A DNA stretch of 64,000 nucleotides, taken from Sphingomonas crusticola (GTDB lineage Bacteria; Pseudomonadota; Alphaproteobacteria; Sphingomonadales; Sphingomonadaceae). Positions 1 to 8,341 of this stretch are shown piece after piece. The position numbers and the translations under genes are program-made. Location: contig NZ_QTJP01000001.1 in the NCBI RefSeq assembly GCF_003391115.1, positions 2,564,501 through 2,628,500 on the forward strand, read 5' to 3'. Under the pieces are notes generated by a model that made no database searches, was not told where the DNA came from, and was given only the letters and a program-made list of their open reading frames with translations. Position 1 is the first letter of the stretch; each line of letters opens with the position of its first letter.

Positions 1-233
1 TTCATCTGAGCGAATGGAACGAAGGGGATCAGCTTTGGATCGTCGATATGGTTGCGATCCCCGGGCAAATTAGCAACCTGGTGCGAAAGCTCAGGAGAGG
101 GCGCTTGTCCGCATTTAGCCGCGCTCATGGCGCTCGCCTTCGCCGCGACCAAAGCGGCGTTCGCGCCGCCAGTGTCAGTCTACGTCCGCGCTCGCAGGAT
201 GCGGAGAAAATTTACGCCGATGAAACAGCGTAA
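1..233 (+). CDS. Toxin-activating lysine acyltransferase (HlyC/RtxC-like), 3' end only
   Basis: The first codon of the window is already inside this reading frame (codons start at base 3), so the 5' part lies upstream. The visible C-terminal part contains EWNEGDQLWIVD followed by a VA-x-PGQ stretch and a basic LVRKLRRG. This resembles the conserved W-x-x-G-x-x-x-W-[IL]-x-D-x-[VI]-A segment of RTX toxin-activating acyltransferases, which move a fatty acyl group from acyl-ACP to lysines of an RTX protein. The catalytic His would lie outside the window. The last 40 residues are basic and low in recognisable pattern. Family assignment is from motif memory only; no RTX protein is visible here, and it could lie upstream. 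Confidence 0.55.
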   Translation, partial: HLSEWNEGDQLWIVDMVAIPGQISNLVRKLRRGRLSAFSRAHGARLRRDQSGVRAASVSLRPRSQDAEKIYADETA

Positions 234-251
234 TAGCGCTGGGAGGATGGC

Positions 252-1283
252 ATGAAGGCGCACCGTTGGTCGAGCGCGCTTGGGCTCTTCTTAATGTTGA
301 ACGTCGCGACGGCCGCGGCGTCGTCGGCAACCGGCGACCCGCCACCGGAGATCGCTCCCTTTATTCAAGCTGGGAAATACCATCCGGGGGAATTCGAATG
401 GGTGCGGGGGGCGTATGCCGGCGCCAGTCCGGCGGAGCGGGCCACGTATCTGCGGATCGCGCGCTGGGCTACAGATTGCCTGCAACAGGCCCAGACGCGC
501 CTGAAAGTGGATCTGGCGGAGCGGGGCTACCCAAAGGCGGCGGTGCAAAGCGTGCCGGTCGGCCCATTGCTGTGCCGCCAACTCGCCGTCCAGCCATTAT
601 TGGGGAATGGCAAAACACGGATAGCATTCGCGACGGCCGCGGCACGTGCGGCGTTGGTATCTCATGGTTTCCTGACTGCCGTTGCGTTGGTGAATTCCGC
701 AGCCCGGGTCGGTATTTCGACCCCAGGCGAATTTCTGACGGCGCAGACGCTGGGCGAACAGGTGCTGAGGCAAGCAACGAACGAGCGCTTCGGGCATGGC
801 CAGGATGCTCTTCCGCTGACGGAGGATGAGCGGGCAGTCGTTCTGGCGCGGGTTTCGGTCGCCATTGCAGATCAGGATCACGAAAATACCGAATTGCTAA
901 AATCCATCGTGACGCAAAAAGGCTGGCCGAGGATATCTGAATTCGGCGTGGCCGGCGCACACGCAGCTTGGCTGCTGGCACAGCATGCCGACGCCGATCC
1001 GATCTTTCAGCTCGATGTTTTGAAGAAGATGGAGCCGCTCATCTCGAACGGCGAGGTCACGAAGCAAGATTACGCCTATCTGTACGACCGGGTCTTTTTG
1101 AAACTGACCGGTCGGCAGCGATATGGCACGCAGACAAGCTGTTCCAAGGCGATGCGCGTGCCGCAGCCCCTTGAGGATCCGGCCGCCGTTGACGGGCTGC
1201 GCCGCGGCATCGGCCTCCCTTCGGAGGCGGATTATCTGGAGCAGATGAACCATATGCTGGGCTCTTGTCCGCCCCAGCCCTAG
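252..1283 (+). CDS. Exported protein with DUF6624-type C-terminal domain
   Basis: This 343-residue protein starts at an ATG preceded by a GGGAGGA ribosome site and opens with a signal peptide (basic MKAHR, hydrophobic core, A-x-A-like cleavage near residue 23). The C-terminal third reads GWPRISEFG, then AAWLLAQHADADPIFQ, then a YLYDRVFLKLTGRQRYGTQ segment. That order (GWP, AWLL-QHAD, YL-DRV, Q-YGTQ) is the signature of DUF6624, a family of unknown function. The middle is helical with few motifs. It follows the acyltransferase fragment by 18 bases on the same strand, so co-transcription is possible. No catalytic role can be assigned. Confidence 0.75.
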   Translation: MKAHRWSSALGLFLMLNVATAAASSATGDPPPEIAPFIQAGKYHPGEFEWVRGAYAGASPAERATYLRIARWATDCLQQAQTRLKVDLAERGYPKAAVQSVPVGPLLCRQLAVQPLLGNGKTRIAFATAAARAALVSHGFLTAVALVNSAARVGISTPGEFLTAQTLGEQVLRQATNERFGHGQDALPLTEDERAVVLARVSVAIADQDHENTELLKSIVTQKGWPRISEFGVAGAHAAWLLAQHADADPIFQLDVLKKMEPLISNGEVTKQDYAYLYDRVFLKLTGRQRYGTQTSCSKAMRVPQPLEDPAAVDGLRRGIGLPSEADYLEQMNHMLGSCPPQP

Positions 1284-1605
1284 GCGTTCGTGGCCGGACT
1301 TTGGCTCCGCGTCGGTTGGTCTACGACTCTGCTATTCCGACACGGCGGTCACGATTGGAAATGGCCGCGGGCCGCGTACGCTAACGCGCGCAATATCATT
1401 TTTGGCGTGCGCCCGAGCACAAGCGGGTCATGAGGGGCGCTGACCGGAAGGTTGGCTGTCGAAATCGGGGGTCGCGGCTCGTTGTCATGGCCACGCCTGA
1501 AGCGCGCGAAGCGTTCGACAATGCGGAACATAGTGTCCACCCTCTCCGATTGTGACGAGTTTAGCGGATATTGAAGCGCTGAAAAGCAAAGGAATTGTAT
1601 TCCTC
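1284..1605. other. Intergenic stretch between convergent genes, nothing recognised
   Basis: About 320 bases lie between two convergent genes. Short reading frames occur on both strands, but none has a ribosome site or a protein-like pattern. I see no strong hairpin or repeat. Confidence 0.4.
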
Positions 1606-2508
1606 CTATTCGCCGTTCGACAGGGTTTGCTCGCCGGTTGGCGGTACACGAAGCGCGTCACGCAGGCTTTTGGGGACAAGCGCACGATCGAAAGGCTCCG
1701 AGATCGCTCCACTCTCCGTCCTAACCTGCGTACCCAGCACCTGGGGCTGCCCGATGTTGAGGAGATAACGATCTAGGCTTGCCGCAGCGATCCAAAGCGC
1801 ATCATGCCGGCCCCGGGCTACCGCAGCGAGCGCGAGCAGATGGGACAGCAAATAGTCGGTGGCGCAATCGCCGTGCTGAAATACGAAAGCGGCGTGATAG
1901 AAGTCGGATCCACTATTAAGCTGACCGGATTCGAGCAGCTGCGAGGTTCGGTTGCGGCCTTGCTGGTCCCCCGAAGTAGCGGCTTGCAGCGGCTCGTGTC
2001 TTGGCGCGCCGTTGTTCTGATCAGCCGCGAAAATCGCCTCCATTTCGGCGCTCGTCGAATGCGCGACCGCGACATCATAGCTGCGGCCTGGGTCCCACGG
2101 CTCTGACAGCTCGCGGCTTGGTGAGCGGACTAGCGGAAGCTCCTGGAGATTGGTGCCTTCAAAGCTGATCTTCGCCGCGCCTGAGTTAATTTCATGGATG
2201 ATCATTGAATAGGGGTAGTTGTCAGGCTCTGCGCCCTCGAAGACAAGTTCAATACCGCCAGCTATATTTTGTCCATTTTTTGTCGATTCCTTGACCAGAG
2301 AGCCCGACACGTTCGTGAAGGATGTGCCGTCGAACTGGAAGTTTTCCGGATGATGCCAGTCACCTCTCCACCTTCTTCCGACCCTCTGCACTGCAACGCG
2401 AAACACCACCTTTCCCGAAGCAAGCAGGTACCAGGTTCCAGCAAGTGTCCCGCGCTGGAAAATGGCCTCAACCAGGCCGCGAAGTATCGTGAGCAACCGG
2501 ACAGCCAT
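1606..2508 (-). CDS. Hypothetical protein with beta-rich domain and DUF6624-like C-terminus
   Basis: The open frame extends further upstream, but protein-like sequence begins around MAVRLLTILRG, preceded by GAAGGGCAC, so I place the start at 2508 (300 aa). The N-terminal half has an alternating polar/hydrophobic pattern (GTWYLLASGKVVFRV, NFQFDGTSFTNVSG) suggesting a small beta-sheet domain. The C-terminal half has FYHAAFVFQHGD, DYLLSHLLALAAVARG, LWIAAASLDRYL and QPQVLGTQ, which matches the other common form of DUF6624-like proteins. It faces the 343-aa DUF6624 gene, so two related genes of unknown function sit tail to tail. The start is uncertain and the N-terminus may be damaged. Confidence 0.5.
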   Translation of the reverse strand: MAVRLLTILRGLVEAIFQRGTLAGTWYLLASGKVVFRVAVQRVGRRWRGDWHHPENFQFDGTSFTNVSGSLVKESTKNGQNIAGGIELVFEGAEPDNYPYSMIIHEINSGAAKISFEGTNLQELPLVRSPSRELSEPWDPGRSYDVAVAHSTSAEMEAIFAADQNNGAPRHEPLQAATSGDQQGRNRTSQLLESGQLNSGSDFYHAAFVFQHGDCATDYLLSHLLALAAVARGRHDALWIAAASLDRYLLNIGQPQVLGTQVRTESGAISEPFDRALVPKSLRDALRVPPTGEQTLSNGE

Positions 2509-3088
2509 GATGTGCCCTTCAATCTTCCGGTCAGCACGTATGCGCAAAATCGGGCCTGAAAAGGGTTTTTCGAGAAGAATTCGTTGATCAGCCCACGTTG
2601 CGCCAAAGCTTCTCGTAAAGCGGCCTCGAAGGACGGCCCATCGCCAAAGCAGAGCACACCCATCGCCTACAGGCCTGCCGCCATCCTGCCGTGCGGTTGA
2701 CGTCCACCTTTGCGGTGAAAATCCGTCTTTGTAGGTCGTTGCCCTACAGCCAATAAACCGCGCTTTCCGTATAGCGATTACATTGCGGCGGATTTCCCCA
2801 CGCTGGATAGCGTTGCAACGCATCGATATTAATTCAGCGGTGGATGTAACAGTATAGCCGTTTATACTATCCCACACCCGTTAACCAGTCACACCAAAAT
2901 GGCTAAAAAAGGCGACTGGCCGCGTGAACAAGCGGCATAAGGCCGAGCGATGCTGCATGATCAAGCTCATACGAAGTTACGATTCCCAAGGTATCTAGTC
3001 CATTCCGGTTGGTTAGACTCGACTCGTTACTTAATGCAGGGCAACTTACTCCCGATTCTGTCGCTATATACTGTCGGGGGGCGGTCGC
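2509..3088. other. Gene-poor stretch with a possible coding relic
   Basis: No gene can be supported here. On the minus strand from 2663 a different frame from the neighbouring gene reads plausibly for about 50 residues (FGDGPSFEAALREALAQRGL), then loses protein character. This may be the relic of a frameshifted gene. Around 2820-3010 the sequence is less GC-rich than its surroundings and could hold promoters, but I see no clear boxes. Confidence 0.35.
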
Positions 3089-3505
3089 ATGGGACGAAGA
3101 CATGCATATGAATATGGGCTGCCGTGCCTGCTCGGCAGGCACAGGCGGGGGATATCCTACCGCGTTGGCCGGCATCGCTATTCCGAATGCCTGCAATGTG
3201 GCGACGATCTGATAAGCAAGGATCGTCGCTGGCGACGAGCTGGCGCCGAGGAAATTCCGGCTCACTGGAGGCCCAAGCCCCGGGCGAAGTTGCGTGGGCG
3301 ACGTTATGGCGCTGTCATCACAGCCTTTTCCATCATCCTCGCAGCGGAAGCCTCGTATAGCATCATGCTCCGCTTCCCTGAATCGTCGGAAGCGCCGCGC
3401 GGTTTCGTGGCGACGCAGGCCGCGGTCTCCGCGAGTTGTGCCCTGCCTGGCCCTTCCTTGCCGACGATGGTCGCAGCCAAGCTCGTGGCAGCTCGCCCGA
3501 CCTGA
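3089..3505 (+). CDS. Small zinc-ribbon-like membrane protein (paralogue 1)
   Basis: The ATG follows a GGGGGGCGG purine stretch. The N-terminal half contains LLGRHRRG, YRVGRHRYSECLQCGDDL and DRRWRR, then a hydrophobic segment (roughly residues 77-93) that could cross the membrane once. The only Cys pair is C-x-x-C, so a full zinc ribbon would need His ligands or a partner. The protein at 9357-9704 has the same order of motifs with about half the positions identical over 80 residues, so the two are paralogues. This copy has about 30 extra C-terminal residues with no counterpart, which may be read-through past a lost stop. Function unknown. Confidence 0.55.
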   Translation: MGRRHAYEYGLPCLLGRHRRGISYRVGRHRYSECLQCGDDLISKDRRWRRAGAEEIPAHWRPKPRAKLRGRRYGAVITAFSIILAAEASYSIMLRFPESSEAPRGFVATQAAVSASCALPGPSLPTMVAAKLVAARPT

Positions 3506-3626
3506 TCTTGGATCTCCCCTGTTCGCCCTCGCCGGTCAGCACAGGAGATCGACCGACATCCATGGTGGCCGGAAAAGAGATCGGCAGTCTTGCCTTTATA
3601 GTTTTCGCCTAGGGCGCAGGTGCTTC

Positions 3627-3833
3627 ATGTATTTCATGGCTTTGCTAAGTCTCGTCTGCGCAATCGCGTCACGGCTTCTTGCACTACGCTGGGAGATAGC
3701 GCCGCGCTCGGCGGCGGAACATTGGACGGTAGCCCGAAAAAGGGTCGCCAATGTGCACGCCGCCAAGACGGGCTCCCTGTATCTCGGCGGCGCGGCGGTC
3801 ATGTTGGGTGTCGTGGCCGAGATCCTCCGATAG
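3627..3833 (+). CDS. Small hypothetical membrane protein, 68 aa
   Basis: A 68-codon frame begins with ATG six bases after CAGG. It encodes one hydrophobic segment at the N-terminus (MALLSLVCAIAS) and another at the C-terminus (YLGGAAVMLGVVAEIL) joined by a charged loop, so it would be a two-span membrane protein. No family is recognised. It is short and could be a chance frame. Confidence 0.4.
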   Translation: MYFMALLSLVCAIASRLLALRWEIAPRSAAEHWTVARKRVANVHAAKTGSLYLGGAAVMLGVVAEILR

Positions 3834-3918
3834 CCGCAGGTCAGGCAACGCAGCTCTCTACCTGGCTATCAACCTCGGCGACGTCCGGATATGCAAAGCG
3901 GCCGTCGGGGGAGGCGCC

Positions 3919-4191
3919 CTATATTGCCGCATCGTCCTTCACCCGAAACGATCGGAAGACCAGGAATCCGGCGAGGAGCCACGGCAGGCCGAAGAACATC
4001 CCAAAAAGCTGAAACGATGCGAGATCCTCAAACATCCATAGGGGGTCCGTAAAGAAACCGATGGCCAAGGGCGGGAGCATGATGGCGGGCATCAGGAACG
4101 CATTGACCGCCCAACCGCGTAATCGCCAGCGCCGGCTCGGCGGACGCGCCGTCCTCCAATAATGAACAAAGGCCTGTCGAACGGAGCGCAT
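3919..4191 (-). CDS. Small hypothetical membrane protein, 90 aa
   Basis: The frame is open further upstream, but the residues before MRSVRQAF are not protein-like, so the start is placed at 4191. The product has a basic N-terminus (WRTARPPSRRWRLRG) followed by two hydrophobic spans (AFLMPAIMLPPLAIGFF and FQLFGMFFGLPWLLAGFLVF) and a short charged tail. This is typical of a small inner-membrane protein. The ribosome site is weak. Function unknown. Confidence 0.5.
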   Translation of the reverse strand: MRSVRQAFVHYWRTARPPSRRWRLRGWAVNAFLMPAIMLPPLAIGFFTDPLWMFEDLASFQLFGMFFGLPWLLAGFLVFRSFRVKDDAAI

Positions 4192-4272
4192 CGCAAGGCT
4201 TATTATGGTGCAGCAGCGGCTGATTGCACCAGAAGTCTTCGCGCGGCGGCGTGCTTGCGTTAGGCGGTAACG

Positions 4273-4461
4273 ATGGTGAGCATCTCCGCAATCGATCGCG
4301 CGTTTGATCTGGCTAGATCGGGACAGTGCCGTAGCGTCTCTGAAATCATTCGCCGCCTGCCGGCGGCCGACCGCGTCGCGGTTGAAGCGCATCTCGCTCA
4401 GCCGGCGGCCAGACGGGAGCTCATTCTGATCTGCAGCGCCGCCTGGCTCGCGGCCGAATGA
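4273..4461 (+). CDS. Conserved small hypothetical protein, 62 aa
   Basis: This short protein has a clean amphipathic, helical pattern: AFDLARSGQCRSVSEIIRRLP, then DRVAVEAHLAQPAARREL, ending CSAAWLAAE. I believe close relatives occur in other sphingomonads, with the same ARSG-CRSVSEI-RRLP core, but this is from memory. The arrangement of two or three helices with conserved Arg residues could bind nucleic acid or protein; no function is known. It diverges from the membrane protein at 3919-4191, with an 81-base gap that should hold both promoters. Confidence 0.6.
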   Translation: MVSISAIDRAFDLARSGQCRSVSEIIRRLPAADRVAVEAHLAQPAARRELILICSAAWLAAE

Positions 4462-4503
4462 AGGTTTCGGGCGCCGCAGCCGAACTGCCCTATTCGACGC
4501 GGT

Positions 4504-4905
4504 CTACCGGACCGGCGCCCCGCTCACCTGCGCCATTCGATCGAAGCGTGCCGGCGTCAGATTCAGCAGGAGTCCCGCTCGTCCAAGGCCGAAGGCGGTC
4601 ACCGGCACGCGCAGCGCCCATTTGCGGGATTTAACGACGGCGAGAGAGCCGTCCGAATAGGCGATCCTGCCGATAACCGGGCCGCTGCTCGAATATACGG
4701 AATCCCCGACCCGGATCTGTTCAGGCTTCGCTGGGTAGGAAAGATTGTTCGATCCTGAACCCGCATAGTTGGTCGGACCGAAATAACTGCCGCTTGCCGC
4801 ACCCAATATCCCGGTCCCGGCGGGCGGCGTGAAAGCGGTTGATTGGGAGATTGCGGCAGTTGGGGCCAATGCGAATATCATCAGCGCAGCCGTTCGAAGC
4901 AACAT
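4504..4905 (-). CDS. Exported PRC-barrel-like hypothetical protein
   Basis: The start at 4905 is fixed by a CAGGAGGAACGG ribosome site directly upstream. The 133-residue product has a signal peptide (MLLRTAALMIFALAPTAAISQ), a Gly/Ser/Asn-rich linker (residues 25-55), and a short beta domain: RVGDSVYSSSGPVIGRI, then GSLAVVKSRKWALRVP. This G-x-x-V-x-x-x-x-G-x-x-I-G-x-[IV] pattern resembles PRC-barrel proteins, which often serve as periplasmic or envelope adaptors. It is a plausible but not proven family placement. It is transcribed divergently from the exported protein at 5000-5404. Confidence 0.6.
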   Translation of the reverse strand: MLLRTAALMIFALAPTAAISQSTAFTPPAGTGILGAASGSYFGPTNYAGSGSNNLSYPAKPEQIRVGDSVYSSSGPVIGRIAYSDGSLAVVKSRKWALRVPVTAFGLGRAGLLLNLTPARFDRMAQVSGAPVR

Positions 4906-4999
4906 CCGTTCCTCCTGTCTGTTCGACTTCTTTACCACAGCCGTTCGAGACGGCACAGATCGCCGTTGCGTCGAGACAAGGAGTAAGCGACCATAGCCA

Positions 5000-5404
5000 A
5001 TGCTGATCTCCAGCTTCCTTGCGCTGGCCGCGGCCCAGCTTCCCGTAGTGCATATGACCGAGCCCACGACGCCCAGCCGCGTGCATATCGGCTATGAAGC
5101 AACATGTGCCGGGCACAGCGTGGATCTATCCTATACGCCAGGAATCGGCCCCGGCGCTTCCTCGGTGGATCACATCGCGATCGATCGAGTTCGGCTTGCC
5201 GCCGAGGAACTCGAAAAGCTCGACCTCCTGATCAGCGGCGCCAGCCTCGAACACATATCTTTATGGGACTGTGACGCCCCGGGGGGTGAAATTTCCTACC
5301 GGCTGTTACTCAGTCTCAGCGCCGGGTCCGCAAAGCGCCTGTCGCGGCCCGAACATACCCCGTTCACTATCACGCAGGGCAAAGTGTCATTCGAGCGACG
5401 GTAA
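5000..5404 (+). CDS. Hypothetical exported protein, 134 aa
   Basis: A short hydrophobic N-terminus (MLISSFLALAAAQLPV) suggests export. The rest has two Cys residues (TCAGHSVDLSYTP and LWDCDAPGG) that could form a periplasmic disulphide, and a beta-strand-rich pattern ending FTITQGKVSFERR. It lies divergent from the PRC-like gene, 94 bases away. No family is recognised. Confidence 0.6.
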   Translation: MLISSFLALAAAQLPVVHMTEPTTPSRVHIGYEATCAGHSVDLSYTPGIGPGASSVDHIAIDRVRLAAEELEKLDLLISGASLEHISLWDCDAPGGEISYRLLLSLSAGSAKRLSRPEHTPFTITQGKVSFERR

Positions 5405-5645
5405 CTGAGCTTCTAGCGAAGGCCGTCGGCGGGGATCGCAATATCTCGACCGCCCAAAACAACGCAACGATAACTCAGACAAAATTGTTGATACCGCTAA
5501 CGTCGCAGCATAGGCTCCACGCCATGAGAGAAGCAGCCACCGCCTGTCGGAACGGCTGATGCGCTAATGATAGCGCAACCGACGTACCGTCATGTTGTGT
5601 CGGCAAGATGCGGTCGAACCGCTCGGCCAAGCGGGGGGAGAAGGA

Positions 5646-8300
5646 ATGCGGCGCTATCTGATCCAATCATGTGCGTTTCTGCTTGCGGGTGTCGCGCTTG
5701 GAAGCGCCGGCATTGCTCAACCTCCCGCGCCCTCGCCCTCCGCGCCGCCCATCTCGGCCGCGCGCGCCGACGCCGATCGCCTTGCCGCTGCGCTCGTCAA
5801 GCGGATGGCGATCGACGAAAAGATCGGCCAGCTGGTCAATGTCGCACCCTCCATCCCCCGGCTCGACATTCCCGCCTATAATTGGTGGACGGAATCGCTG
5901 CATGGCGCGATCGGCGCGGTGCCCACCACCAACTTTCCCGAACCGATCGGGCTGGCGGCGACGTTCGACGCACCCTTGTTACACGACGTTGCCGCCACGA
6001 TCAGCGTCGAGGTGCGCGCGCTGCATACGCTCGGCCGGCAGACCGGCAAGCTCGGCAAGATCGGGACGGGCCTCGATACCTGGTCGCCGAACATCAATAT
6101 CTTCCGCGATCCGCGCTGGGGACGCGGCCAGGAAACCTATGGCGAAGATCCGTTCCTGACCGCGCAGATGGGTGTGGCGTTCGTCACGGGAATGCAGGGG
6201 GCCAATCCCGATTTGCCCGACGTGATCGCGACGCCCAAGCATTTCGCCGTCCATAGCGGCCCTGAATCGACGCGCCATGTCGCCAACGTCTTCGTATCGC
6301 GGCACGATCTTGAAGATACTTACCTGCCCGCGTTTCGCGCGGCGATCGTCGATGCGCATGCCGGCTCGATCATGTGTGCCTATAACCGGATCGATGGCCA
6401 GCCGGCGTGTGCGAGCAATCTGCTCCTTAAGGAGCATCTGCGCGGCGCCTGGGGCTTCAGCGGCTACGTCGTGTCCGATTGCGATGCGGTGGTCGATATT
6501 TCCGACCATCATAAATATGCGAGCGATCCTGCCGCAGGTGTCGCGGCTGCGATCGACGCCGGCGTCGACAATGAATGCAACACCACGACCTTGTCTGGCG
6601 CCACGAATCTGGGCGAACGCTACAAGCAGGCGGTCGCGCGCGGCCTGATCACCGAACAGGATCTCGATCGCGCGCTGATCCGTCTTTTCTCCGCCCGCTT
6701 TCGCAATGGGGATCTTCCCGGCCTGCCCCAACGGGCTGTGTCGTCCGTGCCGGTGAGCGCGATCGGCACTCCGGGCCATCAGGCGCTGGCATTGAAGACC
6801 GCCATCGAATCCATGGTGCTGCTCAAGAACCAGGCGGTTCTGCCGCTCAATGCCTCGACCAGGATCGCAGTGATCGGTCCGCTGGCCGATGCGACCCGCG
6901 TCTTGCGCGGCAATTATTCGTCGCCCGCCAGCGCCCCGCCGGTCTCGGTGCTCGCCGGGTTACGCACGGCAATGCCGCGCGCACAGATCAATCTGATACC
7001 GTTCACCGCCTCGATCACCGATGGCGATCCGGTGCCGGATTCCGCGTTCGTCACGAGCGACGGCAAACCCGGCCTGCAGACAGATTATTACAACCCGGCA
7101 ACGGCCACGAGCTATGAGGTCCGGCCCGTGGTCTCACGCGTCGAGCCCGGCATGGCCTCCCATGCGTCGGAGCTCGAGCAAGTCGCCGAACGGCACAAGG
7201 TGACCTGGAACGGCTTCCTGGTAGCGCCCGAAAGCGGAACATATCGTATCGCGGTGACCGGCGTGAAGGGATCGCTCGACGTCGGCGGCAAGCCCGCCAT
7301 TTCTTCGGACCGCTATTCGCGCTGGGCCGAACCGCTGCAGCTGATCGAGGTCCGGCTGGAGAAAGGGCAGCGTTATCCGGTCCATTTCCAATCCGAAGGC
7401 GGCGTGTCGGCGGGAACCGGCATGTTCTGGAAACGGATATCCACCGATCCCGACGCCGACCTGACTGCGGGGGTTCGCAACGCCGATGTGGTTGTCGCGG
7501 TCGTCGGCCTTACCTCCGATCTCGAAGGCGAGGAAATGCCGGTCCAGGTCGAAGGTTTCGCGGGCGGCGACAAGACCAGTCTCCAGCTTCCGGCCGACCA
7601 GCGCCGCCTGCTGGAAAAAGCGCACGCGCTCGGCAAGCCCCTGATCGTGGTGCTGATGAACGGTAGCCCGATCGACCTGGCCTGGGAGAAGGATCATGCG
7701 GCGGCCATCCTGGAGGCCTGGTATCCGGGCCAGTCCGGCGGCCTGGCGGTCGCCAATATCCTGTCGGGCAAGGCCAACCCCGCCGGCCGTCTGCCGCTGA
7801 CTTTCTATCGCGGCATCGACGATCTGCCGCCGTTCGACGATTATGCGATGGCAGGGCGCACCTACCGTTATTTCACCGGAAAGCCGGTTTACCCCTTTGG
7901 CTACGGCCTGAGCTTCACCAGCTTCGCCTACGAGCCGCTCATCTTGGACGCAGCGCCCGGCGGGGCCGAAAACGGGCTGCGTGTGACGACCCGGGTGCGC
8001 AATACGGGTTCGCGCGCAGGCGACGAGGTCGCCGAGCTCTATCTGAACTTCCCCGCGGCGCCCGGAACACCGCGCGTCGCGTTGCGGGGCTTCCAGCGCC
8101 TGACGCTGCAGCCGGGCGAAAGCCGGGCGATCGCGTTCGACCTGAGCTCGCGCGACCTGAGTAGCGTCACCGCCGACGGCACGCGCCATGTCGGGATCGG
8201 ACGATATCGCGTGCATGTCGGGTCAGGCCAGCCCGACACCGGCCAGCCGGTGCAGTCGGCGAGCTTCACGACCCGGGTCGAGGTCGCGCTGCCGCGCTGA
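5646..8300 (+). CDS. Glycoside hydrolase family 3 beta-xylosidase/beta-glucosidase with PA14 domain
   Basis: The start follows GGGGAGAAGGA and gives a signal peptide (MRRYLIQSCAFLLAGVALG). Of 884 residues, about 45-330 are the GH3 TIM barrel with the nucleophile in VSDCDAV (Asp near 278) and the KHFAVHSGPE segment typical of xylosidase-type members. The alpha/beta sandwich follows (VLLKNQAVLPL). A PA14-type carbohydrate-binding insert runs from about 474 to 595 (LQTDYYNPAT to GTGMFWKR), then the rest of the sandwich and a fibronectin-III-like C-terminal domain. GH3 enzymes trim non-reducing ends of xylo- or gluco-oligosaccharides in the periplasm. The linked esterase supports xylan as substrate, by inference. 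Confidence 0.93.
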   Translation: MRRYLIQSCAFLLAGVALGSAGIAQPPAPSPSAPPISAARADADRLAAALVKRMAIDEKIGQLVNVAPSIPRLDIPAYNWWTESLHGAIGAVPTTNFPEPIGLAATFDAPLLHDVAATISVEVRALHTLGRQTGKLGKIGTGLDTWSPNINIFRDPRWGRGQETYGEDPFLTAQMGVAFVTGMQGANPDLPDVIATPKHFAVHSGPESTRHVANVFVSRHDLEDTYLPAFRAAIVDAHAGSIMCAYNRIDGQPACASNLLLKEHLRGAWGFSGYVVSDCDAVVDISDHHKYASDPAAGVAAAIDAGVDNECNTTTLSGATNLGERYKQAVARGLITEQDLDRALIRLFSARFRNGDLPGLPQRAVSSVPVSAIGTPGHQALALKTAIESMVLLKNQAVLPLNASTRIAVIGPLADATRVLRGNYSSPASAPPVSVLAGLRTAMPRAQINLIPFTASITDGDPVPDSAFVTSDGKPGLQTDYYNPATATSYEVRPVVSRVEPGMASHASELEQVAERHKVTWNGFLVAPESGTYRIAVTGVKGSLDVGGKPAISSDRYSRWAEPLQLIEVRLEKGQRYPVHFQSEGGVSAGTGMFWKRISTDPDADLTAGVRNADVVVAVVGLTSDLEGEEMPVQVEGFAGGDKTSLQLPADQRRLLEKAHALGKPLIVVLMNGSPIDLAWEKDHAAAILEAWYPGQSGGLAVANILSGKANPAGRLPLTFYRGIDDLPPFDDYAMAGRTYRYFTGKPVYPFGYGLSFTSFAYEPLILDAAPGGAENGLRVTTRVRNTGSRAGDEVAELYLNFPAAPGTPRVALRGFQRLTLQPGESRAIAFDLSSRDLSSVTADGTRHVGIGRYRVHVGSGQPDTGQPVQSASFTTRVEVALPR

Positions 8301-8341
8301 TGCGCCCAAAAATATCCATCGAACAGCGAGGAATTGGCAAA

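Noticed and set aside
2903-3265. Minus-strand 120-codon frame
   Set aside because: It overlaps the start of the plus-strand C-x-x-C protein, which has a paralogue in the same window; the minus frame has none and no ribosome site.
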